From Diphasiastrum complanatum (Eukaryota > Streptophyta > Lycopodiopsida > Lycopodiales > Lycopodiaceae), in contig CM055110.1 of the NCBI GenBank assembly GCA_029204225.1, positions 17,422,004-17,486,003 of the forward strand: a DNA stretch of 64,000 nt, given 5' to 3'. A program made the position numbers and the translations under genes. The notes beneath the pieces are model-generated. The model ran no database searches and was not told where the DNA came from. It saw nothing but the letters and a program-made list of their open reading frames with translations. The stretch's first letter is position 1. Every line of letters starts with the position of its first letter. This document shows positions 47,501 through 58,600 of this stretch, one piece after another.

Positions 47501-50500
47501 CCACAGATGGGCAAAGATACATACAAACGGCACTTGCTTCATCACGACACCTTTATGACCAGGGGCATCGACTATCATGGTTCTCTCAGGCCTCCCAGAT
47601 ACTGGACACACTTGGCATATCCATCACAGACCTTCCATCGGACACCATCAGACGCTTGCTTTATGGGGCATATATGAGACGAACATGGCAGGGACCGCTC
47701 GGGGTCAAACCCGACTATTACAGGACACACTTTCTGAAGCTAGATACAGTGGGATTTCTAGTTTTGCCACGCTAGCTCGCCTCAGGACTATCTCACGGGC
47801 TTCGGTTTCTATTGGGCCAGTTCCGAGTATCTTCACATCAGCTGGCTATTGAGACTCGACGCTTCCAGGGCACCCCACGGGAGGAGCGGATTTGCCAGTT
47901 GTGCTCATTAGCTATGGTCAAGTCATAGGAGCATTTCTTATTCACATGTCCAGTTTACTACGAGATCGGAGGGCGATATTATTGCCTTTTCGTCAGACAC
48001 CAGCTACATTGCCTTTTCGTCAGACACCAGCTATGTTGCACTTATGATCCGAGAGCTATTACAACGGGATCTACAGCCTAGGCATCAGATTACTCCTAAC
48101 ACACAACTTCAGATTACCTCCTTTTTCTCCAGACGACGTTCACGACCAGTCCCAAATTCAGATGATGATGACGAGGATGAGGACACGACTTCCCACAGAG
48201 ATCAAAGGCAGTGCACCTCCCAGCATTACCCAACAACTAGACCTCTTCGTCCTACCACGAGGAGACGAACCTCTTACATTCGCCATCGGCAGTGTATCTC
48301 AGCCCACTGCAACTTGTATTACATCTTTTTTAAATAGTTGCAGCATCACCTCCAGGACATGATCTGCGGCTTGCTTCCATTATACATAGCCATTTCTTGC
48401 TTCATACCTTTTGGTTTAGTTAACTTTGGTATTTGTGTTTAGATTTACTATAAATGCTTTTCTTTCAGTTTTGGAGACGTTTTTCATACGCTCCCAGATG
48501 GTCCACATACTTGATATGTACTTATTTGTCTTATATGCCTTTTGGCATGGAAAAGACATTAATAAAGCTTTCTTTCTTTCTTCTTTCTTCTCTCTCTCTC
48601 TCTCTCTCTCTCTCGATGGTGCAGGAGGTCGCGATGGTGCTCCAACTATCTCGCTAAAGCTGCAGCTGCCATCTCTCTCGCAACTGCTCCCTCCCTTTGC
48701 TCCTCCCTCTCCTGTACTCCATCCAGGGCACCCACCCGGGCTGCTGCTCGCAGGACCCCCCCACCCCCTCGCTCTCCTACCTCCTTCGCTGCTACCTCAT
48801 CTTCATCCCCCCCCCTCGCTGTTGTCGCCTCATCCTCATCCCCCCTCGCGACTGCTCATCCCCCCCCCCCCCCCCCCGTGACCTCCTCCTGCCTCATCCC
48901 AACTCCCTCTCGCAGCTACCTCGCCCCCCTTGCTGTCACAGCCTCCCCCTGTCCTGTCACGACCCCCCCCCCCCGCCTGCCCTATCATAACCTCCCCCTG
49001 CGCTGTCACGACCCCCCTCTACACTGCAGATGACACCCCCCCCGTTGCCCTCGCTACCACTGGTGATACAGCCCTCGCTACCACTGATGATATCCCATCC
49101 CTCGCTGCCCTCGCTACTACTATGGACACCCCCCTTGCTGCCCTCACTGCTGATGCTGACCCTCTCCTCGCTGATGAGACCTCCATCCTCTCTGATGTTG
49201 CCACCTCCATTCTTGATGGTGGTGTCATCTCAACAATACCTGCCGCAGCCGTGGCACCCCCTTCCACCTCATCTTTCGGTTCTTCCTCTTCTTCTTCTTC
49301 CTTCGCTATTGCCCTCCCTCCTTCTCTCTCATCCTGTTCTTCCTCCACATCATCTTCACACACACACACAGCCCCTCAATTTCCAACCCCCATTCTCTAC
49401 ACTCCCTCCAAATCAACGGAACTCTTTTCCTCTTGGGAAGCTGACCAAATGCGAGAGCAGATCTCCGATTCCTGAAGCAAGAACTCTCACAGATGAAAGA
49501 ATGTCGACTTCAGGAAAGCCTTTGATTCCGTTCCTCGCTCATTGCTCATCCAGAGACTCCGAGACCTTGGCTTCTTCACCGAAATCGTTCTTGCTGTAAT
49601 GGCACTATGAGCGTGTCATGGGATGTTTCCGGCATAGCAGTGGCATATCCGATCACATTTGGAGCACTATTGGGGTGAAGCAGGGTTGTTCCCTCTCACC
49701 AGTCCTCGTTGGCTTGTACATTGATGAGTTACAGCGAGTCATTACACAATGTGGCGGTGCTGGTTGCCAGCTTGGGGACATCTTGATTGTTATCCTCCTT
49801 TATGCCGATGATGTGGTATTGGTCTCACCGACCAGAGAGGGTCTCCAGCGACAGTTGGACTGCCTACATAAGTTTTGTACCAGATGGGGCCTAGGGGTGA
49901 ACATTGGAAAGACCAAGGTTATGGTCTTCAACACTTCACGAGCATTCATGCAGCGACAGGAGCTTACTTTGGGTGGACAGGTTTTAGAGGTGGTCCCTTC
50001 CTACACATACCTGGGGATCCTTTTCTCAGGTCCTATGTTTAGCATGAGACAGGCCGTGTTACGAGCTCGTGACCAGTGCCGAACCCTAGAGAACACAGAT
50101 AGGTCAGATACGTCAGGGTCGTGTCCAGCGTACATGACCAACAGGGCAAGACAGTGTGAGTAGTGTGCCCCAACACGGTCCATAGCCATGGCGGGCCTAA
50201 CACAGCCTAGGGACCCTGTCAGCAGGATAGGGCTCCCAGTTGGGTCCCGACGTGCAGTCGGCCATGTCAGTGACACGTGGCCGACACTTGGCACTTGCAT
50301 GCTACCAATCCTCACACTGGGCTAGGAGGGGCTTACTCTATATCAGGGAGTAGGCAAGGTTGGCTGGATCAGTGAGTGTTTGCCCTATTGTGGTGTTAGG
50401 ATCTATTACGCTGGTATCAAAGCCATCCATCCTAGGAAGTTCAGGAGCAGCAGTAGAGAAAGCTATCAGAAGATGGGAAATATTTCTCAGTTTCTTAGAA

Positions 50501-53500
50501 ACCAGCGAGCAGGTCCAACGCTGTATGATCAGAAATCTACCTCTGAAATTTCAGAGAAATCCAAGGAAGTTTGGAGTATTTTCAAGCAAATTTTCCTAGC
50601 AGAGCCAGCGGTGGACAGTGAGTTGAAAAAGTGGATTTTCATCCCTGTTTTTGGGGATTCCTCAGTAGTTTGAGTTTCAAACTAGTTTGCCACAGACCAG
50701 CGACCTACTACCTGAGTTTAGATCAGAGATTCAAGCGAAGATTGGGCCTTAAATTTCAGAAAATTGGGCCAGACAGGTGGCTGTCCAGCCAGCGAGGGCA
50801 GAGATACAAAAAATTCCGGATTTCTTGTTGTAAAATTCCGGTTTTCACTCGGTTTGTTGGAGCCCCACACCTGAAATCAGATCAGTCAGCTATTCAACTC
50901 AGGAGCCGGGAAATTTGGCACCGTTTTGAAGCTTCAAACTGGGATTTTCCGGGACAGCAGGTCTGAAATCTTGGGAAAAAGAGCTGAGAGGGTTCTTCTT
51001 TGTAATTTCTTTGGAAGTACAGTCCTCAAAAACAGCTAAGTCATCTTTCCTTTCCCTTGTACAGTTGTAAATTAGTCTTTTTGACTTTTTTTCCTTCAGA
51101 AGTTAAGGTACCTAGGTCTCTTTCAGTTCCGAAGGTGACCACTCCTCAGGGACCTGATCAACCCCCGGAGAGAGGCTTCGACGAACTTGAAACAGAAGCC
51201 TTGGCTTACTGTAAAGGGAAGGAACCCATGGAAATGGAAGAACAGGAACAGTTCGCAGAAGAACTTGACGAACTGGTTACCAAGGAACAGTTTCTCCAGT
51301 TGGTAACAGAAGTGGATGAACTGAAGTTGGCATTAGCCAGTTTCAAGTCCAGTGTGGATGACTCGTTCGCTGAACTCAAGAGCTTGATTTTGAGTTCCGC
51401 GAAAGGAAGCCTTCCCTCCACTTCTCAGTTGTCCCCTTCTCCACTTCCATCAGTTTCGGGTGAGACTTTACAATTTCACCCCAGTGTTTTTAAAGATTTA
51501 AAGCCTCCTACTTTTAATGGGGAAGAGAAGGATAGAAATGTAGATATTCTACAAACCTTCCTCAACAAATGGAAGAACATTCATGCTCTTAAACAGACCC
51601 CTGACCATTTGCAAGCTATTGAGGCCAGTCTTTCCTTAGGGCCTATGGCCTATAAGTGGTGGTTAAATCTCCAGGAGACTGGGCAGACTCCCCGGTCATG
51701 GAAAGCTTTTGAAGAAGCTTTCCTAAGAGAATTTCTACCAGAAAATGAACTTGATAGAGCCTGGGAAGCCTGGGAAAGAACAGTAATGGACAAGTCCCTC
51801 ATCCAATATATCTCGCAGTATCGAGAAGCAATTTTAAAGATTAAAAATATGGATGATTATCAGAAAATCAGGGGATTTGTCCGTGGCCTCAAAGATGAAT
51901 ATAAAGTAGAGGTCCAGAGAAACTCGCCTACTACCCTTGAGCAAGCCCTTAGATATGCTCAAATCTATGATGATTCAGTGGGTAGGAAGAGGGCGAGACA
52001 GCAGCCACTTTCTGAGCAGCCTCCTCAAAAAGACTTTCAATTTAAAAAGAAATTTTTAAAAAGAAAGAATCAAGATAAATTTAAAAGTGAAGCTCCTCAG
52101 AAACGCCCTTCACTCAAACAGCCCTTAAAACCAGATGATTTTGAGAAAGCCAAACAAGAACATTTGTGCTTTGTGTGTATGGGCAAGGGACACACAGTCA
52201 GACAGTGTCCCAAGGGGCCTTTCACTAAAAAAGATAAGAAAGATAGAAAACAAGTTCATCTTGTTCAGACTGTATGTTTCCCCAGTGACTCGGCAACTTC
52301 TGAGATCAAAGTGTATCATGAAGATCATGAACACTATTGCCAACTGACCTCTGCAATGCTAGTGAGACCCTTCAGCTTTGGGCTGCATGACCTAGTACGT
52401 ATGCATGGGAAAGTTGGTAACCAGTCAGTAAGAGTTATGGTTGATGATGGGGCAACCCATAATTTCATCAACTACACCCTGGTTAAAAAGCTTAAACTAC
52501 CAGAAGTACCTAGTCAGCATAGGTACATAGTTTCATTAGCTAAGGGTGAAGATAAAAAAATATGGAAAACTATGGTAAGTAGTTTGAATCTTGGTATTCA
52601 GGGGTACCAAGATGAAATAAACTTTCAGATAATGCACCTGGATCGTACAGACATTGTTCTCGGGAGAGATTGGCTCTACAGTTTAGGACCTTCCCTCCAC
52701 AGAAACTATCAGGAGAACACCCTCAGCTTTCAGCATAAAGGCCGAGAGATCCAGTTGCATGGGAAGCATGATGTTCCCAACAGTCCTATGGTCTGCAGTT
52801 CAGAGCTCTGTCAGCTAATCGGAGACGAAGACCATCAGGTATTCTTATGTGACTTTCAGTTTATTCCTGAAGTTTCTATTTCCAGTTCTATTCAGCTAAA
52901 AATCCGTAAATTAGAAACTTTATTGTCTAAATTTAAAGATGTTTTTCCTGAAGATTTGCCACATGGTTTACCACCTAGCAGAGAGGTAGATCATGTAATA
53001 AACCTAGTACCAGGTACAGCACCTATTTCTAAACCTCCGTATCGGGTCAGCCGAACAGAGGATGAAGAAATAACTAGGCAGTTAACAGATTATCTTGGGA
53101 AAGGCCAAATTCAGACCAGTAGTTCACCATGGGCCTCACTAGTCCTATTGGTGAAAAAGAAAGAGGGGTCTATGCATCTTTGCGTAGATTACAGAGCCCT
53201 CAATAAAGTCACAATTAAGAATAAATACCCTATGCCTCGGGCAGACGAGTTGTTTGACCAACTCGACGAGGCTAAGTTTTTTAGTAAAATAGACCTCAGA
53301 TCGGTGTACAGGTCTCCCCTCCTCATATTGGGCCAGTCTTTCACGATTACAGACCACCATGCTAGCCCGGCTGATTCGAGCGAAACTTTCTATTCCACAT
53401 GAGATTCTCTTGGCTGAGTTTGCAGTTCCACCTTTACAGATCGAGACAGCTCTTCAGCTCATCACTTATATACAGAGGATACAGAGATAGACAGACGATA

Positions 53501-55192
53501 CACACAGGTTGCACTACTCTCTTCACAGCATCTTCATGATCAAGGCTACAGGTTATCATGGTTCTCTCAGGCATCTCACCTCCTACTTGATTCATTTGGT
53601 ATCTCCATCACAGAGCTACCCTCAAGCACCCACCAGTATATCAGACGATTCCTCTATCGCACATACCTAGAGCGGACTTGGCATAATCAGTTAGGGGTTA
53701 AGCCAGCTTTCTACCAGACCCATTTCTTGGAGCTGGATACATCAGGGGCCCCGGTTATGCCACGCTACTTGGATTCAGGACTATCACATTGCCTCAGATT
53801 CACACTGGGACAGCTTAGGATGTCTTCTCATCAGCTAGCTATTGAGACTGGGAGATTTCATGGTATTCCCAGAGAGGAGCGGATTTGCCAGTTATGCTCT
53901 CTAGGTGAGGTGGAGTCTGAGGAGCACTTTATCTTCCGATGCCCTGTATACTATTAGATCAGAGGGCAGTATCACTGCCTGTTTCGAGACATGCCTACCA
54001 CTCTACGCTCTCTCGTGGCCTATGAGGACCCACGATGTGTCGCTCTGATGATACGTGAGATGTTCATACTACGGAGAGGTTTATACGGGACACCACAACA
54101 TTCTACCTCATAGCCATTGATCACTTCATTCTTTACTAGGCAGAGATCACATGATCTTGTGCTGGAGGAGGATTACGACGACGACGAGGATGATAGCCAC
54201 TCACATGCTCATAGAGACCGGAGACAGTGTACTCCCCACCATCATGTTACTACCAGGATCACCAGACATCATACACAGAGGCGTGCCACACTGCTACACA
54301 TGCTCATGCTCATGCCCACAGACGACACCAACAGGCTCCAATGCTTTCTCATGTTGTGGCTCGCATTACATCTATTTATAGTATCAGTACAGCAGCACAG
54401 GCTTCGCAGTCTTGACATCTTGACATTGATACATATGATCAGTATGCACACACACCGCATACGTGTCTATTTTAGTTTGTACTAGATGTTTTTTTTTATT
54501 ACATATTGGAGACGTTTTATACACTCCCATGGTTACCACACACTTGACATGTACTTTTTAGTCTTATCTGCCTTTTGTCATGGAAAAGACATTAATAAAG
54601 CTTTCTCTTTCTCTTTCTCTCTCTCTCTCTCTCCGTGGACAGGCCCAAATTGGCCCTCCTCAAGATTATTCATCTGGATTGGTTTGAATTGGGCCCATTT
54701 GATTCAATCGATTTGAATTGCAATTTGTGGAGACACAACCGGGCCCATTCGATTCACTCGATTCAAATTGCAGTTTGTGGAGACACTTCATAACTAGCAC
54801 GTAAAGGCTTAAGACATGCACTAGGATAGATTCATCTTGAGGTGAGAGCTCAATTCACACTCTCATAGGCTTCACAACTAAGCTATTTAGAACTAGAAGC
54901 CATGGCTATGCAGGAAGGTAGGCTTCTAAAGGCAACAATTCAGATTGCAAAAATCTCAAGAATATACATGTGGGTGGTGGTGGATTCACATTCGTAAGGG
55001 GTGGGTGCTCTTCTTAGATAATCTAGCAAAACAGGCAGCTTATGGTCACTTTTTGATAGAGAAACTACTTACCAAGTAATTTCAAAAAGCACCATTCGAA
55101 AAGAAATCACATTATGAAAAGTCCATAAACATTATTATTGCTATCTTTCTTAGCATTAACTGAATCTAATTTCTACATTGACGCTGAAGATT

Positions 55193-55254
<62 letters not shown>

Positions 55255-55568
55255 GTACACTCCACTCAGCGGACACTTCTCGCTACTGTACACTCCACTC
55301 AGCGGACACTTCACACTTACTTTCGCTGATATGTACTTATTCTCCACCTGGCCCGGGTTGTGGGCATGGGTACTTTTTCTGAGTTCTTCTGTTATACCTG
55401 GCCCAGGTTGTGGGCTTATTTCACTTCTGCTTTGTTCTATTTTCATTCGTAGCTAGTTTATAGCATTTTACGGCCACGTCCTCCTATGGATGATGCTCCC
55501 ACTGTTGCTTGTACATATTTTCTTTTTGGTCTTATGCACCCACGGGTGCCCAAAAGACGTTAATAAAG

Positions 55569-55600
<32 letters not shown>

Positions 55601-58600
55601 CTCGCGATGGCTGAGCGCGATGGCTGCCTGCTGCCTGCTGTCTGAGCGCGATGGCTGCTGCTGCTGACTCCTCCATCGCTGCTGCTGCTGCTGCCCTGGC
55701 CTAGCTCGCCCTACCCTGGTCGCACTCACCTCCCCCCCTGGCCCTTCCCACCCCCTCGCTGTCTGCTCAGCCTACTCCCGCCCCTCCCACCCCCTCGCTG
55801 GCCCTTCCCAACCCCTCGCTGCCTGCTCACAGTCCTCCCCCCTCTTCCTTGGCCCTCTCCTTTCTCCATGGTTCTCCTGCCCCCTCCCATTATCCTCTCT
55901 CATTCCCTAAAGAAGCCTACTCTCCTACGAAAGCATCAATACCTTCTCTCTTGCATGGAACAGATTACACTGGAATCTAGCTATCTGAGGATGGAAATGG
56001 GTCAATTGAGAACCACAATACAAGCTATTGCTATCGAGAAGCAAACTATGATGGCCCGGATCATATCTTTGGAAGAGACCTTGAGCAGGAAAGAAGAACC
56101 CCCCAGCACCACAAAGATCCAAGAATTGGAGGAACGGATTAAGCAACATAAGGCGGAAACCAAAACATGGGCCTCTCTATTCAAAGAAGACACTAAAGAA
56201 GGTACACACACTTTCAATAGCATCATCTCAGCCACCATATCCGAAGAAGGAATGCGGAAGTATAAATCTCTGAATGTGCGGGTGCGAGGAATTGAAGATA
56301 CTAAGGCTCCAGTTACCAAAGCATCCAGTTTCCTCACGGATACACTTTCCCACCATCACAACGGAATGGAAAAAGCGTGGAGAACTAAAAGGGATCCAAC
56401 TACACTCATCATACGGTTCACGGGAATAGAGGAGCGGCAAGCTGTCCTTAGGCTACGAGCTAGGCTGAGAGGTACCCTTGTCTTCATGGACGATGATCTC
56501 ACACCTATGCAAGTTGCCAAAAGGAGGAAGGTTTTCAGCGAAGCCAAAGCACTGGGAAAAAAGGTGATATATCGGGATGGTAAGGCCCGATACATTGACC
56601 CCCAAAAATCTGAGGCATAGGGATTTGGGCCCCCCGGACTTAGGAGCGGTTCGGGGGCCCTCACAAAAGCATTGCGGTTAAGTTTATGGAACTGCAATGG
56701 TATCCACTCTTCAGCTACAGCAGGAGACTTTAGAGATTTTTGTACTACAGGGGATATCCTTATACTTACTGAGACACATGAGAGTCCTGAGAGAGGACTT
56801 CCTTGCATTGAGGGATTTTGCTGGCTTTCTACTTGCAGAGGGAAGACGAGGGCACTGACTAGTCGCGGTTCAGGTGGTGTTGCTTGCTTATTTCGAGACT
56901 TTCTCCAGCCATGGGTCGAGCTACTATACACTAACGAGCAGGCTCGCTATATCTGGATCAGGTTGGACCACTGGTTGATGGAGTTAGATCGTGACATATT
57001 CTTGGCTATTTGTTATTTCCCTCCAGAGACATCAGCTTTCACCTCAGAGGAGGAGTCACCTTTCATGGATATTTCATCGGACATTATCAGATATGAGGAT
57101 CGAGGATATATTCTTCTAGCGGGGGACTTCAATGCCAGGACTGGGTCTAGGCAAACGGAATTTCACAGAGCAGCAGATGACCCACAGCGGATACATGCAC
57201 TTGATTGGGATGATCTTGGTCTTATACGGCGATCGGCGGATGCAGCGGGTCCAGTCACATCATATGGCGAGCAGATGCTTCAGTTGAGTGAGGCTCATGG
57301 ACTGGCCATTTATAATGGCCTTCTTCAGCTGCCAGGCTCTGGTGACTACACTTGCTTCCCACATAGTGGAGGACATAGCGTCGTCGACTATTTCATGGGT
57401 TCACCGCTTCTCCTTCACTTCATTTCATCCTTCTCTGTACACCGCACCACTCTTTCTGATCATTCATATCTCTCACTCTTTGTCCGTCATCTCCACATCA
57501 CACCTATTTTCTCTTCGACCCCTACAGCTAAACCCACCTACCGCTACACTTCACATCACACACCACTATACAGAGAAGCCCTCTCCGATCTCCTTACCTA
57601 TTTCCCATATGAGCATACTTTAGAGAAGCAGTCCCTCTTTCTTGTCCAGACCATCCATACTGCAGCTTCCATTGCCTTTCCATCCCCACGGCCCAAAGAC
57701 CAGCAACGTCATAGACCCTATAACCCCTGGTATGATCATGAATGCATCCAGCTACATCAGAACCTCATATATGCTTGCTCCCATCTTCCTCATCTGACCA
57801 AAACCATATCTCGTGTCTACCGCAGAACCACCAAAAAAAAGAAAATCGCATACGAGATTGCTCAGGGTAAGAAACTGATGGATCTCCTCTTTAGTTCTTC
57901 CTCAGGTTCATTCTGGAAGAGGTTCCTTCCACTGTCACCCCCACCACGGATCACAGACCTCAGCACTTGGGTCGCATATGCCACATCATTGTACACCATC
58001 CCAGATACCCCTCCTCTTCCCACCTCCTGTCTCACGGATACTTCTGCCATATTCACTAACGAACTTATAGAAAAGGCCATCACACGACTCCATTCCCATA
58101 AAGCCAAAGACATTGATGAGCTAGAGACTGAACTTCTAAAGTATGCTCCCGACATCCTCTCACCCTTTCTCTCCATCCTATTCAACCAAGTTGTCACCTC
58201 TGATTTTCCCTCTCCATGGTCCACAAACCTCATTCACCCTATCCACAAAGGCGGGGACCCCATGAAAGTTGACAACTACCGCACCATTATGATCAGTCAC
58301 CTATTCGCTAAAGTATATGGTTCTATCCTACAGTCAGAGATCAGTACAGAGATGGATGCTAGATCACTCCATGCCATTGGACAGGCGGGTTTCAGACCGG
58401 GATATACTACATCAGATCATATCTTCACTTTGAGGTCCATCATTGAGGAGGCTAAGGCCAAGAGGGAGCGCGTATACTGCTGTTTGACTCCGTGCCTAGG
58501 CATTTATTGATACAGAGACTTCATGATCGGGGCTTTCAGGAGGATACTATACAGGCGGTAGTAGCATTGTACAAGCGAGTTATTGGCAGGGTCCAACTAT

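Larger units (their letters stand above)
38098..48568 (+). mobile_element. LINE-A: 5'-truncated L1-like LINE, split by Gypsy-A
   Basis: A plus-strand non-LTR element in two parts, 38098-38924 and 45305-48568, separated by Gypsy-A. It begins inside ORF1 (5' truncation), then has endonuclease, RT and a cysteine-histidine motif. The 3' end has a 5-bp hairpin (48535-48548), the motif AAAAGACATTAATAAAGC and a (TTTC)n(CT)n tail. LINE-B starts directly after that tail. Coding is broken by frameshifts and a 24-26-bp tandem duplication at about 47979-48030. Confidence 0.9.
50057..53302 (+). mobile_element. Gypsy-B: truncated chromovirus in LINE-B
   Basis: A plus-strand copy of the Gypsy-A family. It has a 5' LTR 50057-50410 and primer-binding site TGGTATCAAAGCC, then a long gag-protease-RT frame that stops abruptly after SKIDLRS at about 53302, where LINE-B sequence resumes. 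The rest of RT, RNase H, integrase, chromodomain and 3' LTR are missing, together with roughly 150-190 bp of LINE-B, so one deletion removed both. Confidence 0.92.
48615..54601 (+). mobile_element. LINE-B: internally deleted LINE, split by Gypsy-B
   Basis: Begins right after the CT tract with TCTCTCGATGG, as LINE-D begins TCTCGCGATGG, so this is probably the family's true 5' end. It contains a pyrimidine-rich leader and ORF1 N-terminus (48615-49480), then a large deletion straight into RT motif A (near 49500). RT runs to 50056, Gypsy-B occupies 50057-53302, and the C-terminus runs to about 54300. It ends with a hairpin (54569-54580), AAAAGACATTAATAAAGC and a CT tail. Confidence 0.88.

Noticed and set aside
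48930-49599. Ser/Pro/Thr-rich frames as a host cell-wall-like protein
   Set aside because: They lie in the LINE-B leader at the position matching the LINE-D leader, so they are retroelement sequence.
50001-50315. About 100-codon frames in the LTRs of Gypsy-A and Gypsy-B (also 39020-39292 and 45037-45252)
   Set aside because: They lie in the LTR on either strand and recur only because the LTR is repeated; no protein family is seen.
55138-55456. Open frames reading Ser-Leu or Arg-Glu repeats
   Set aside because: They are translations of the CT microsatellite; the same applies at 35430-35636, 48426-48657 and 60349-60777.
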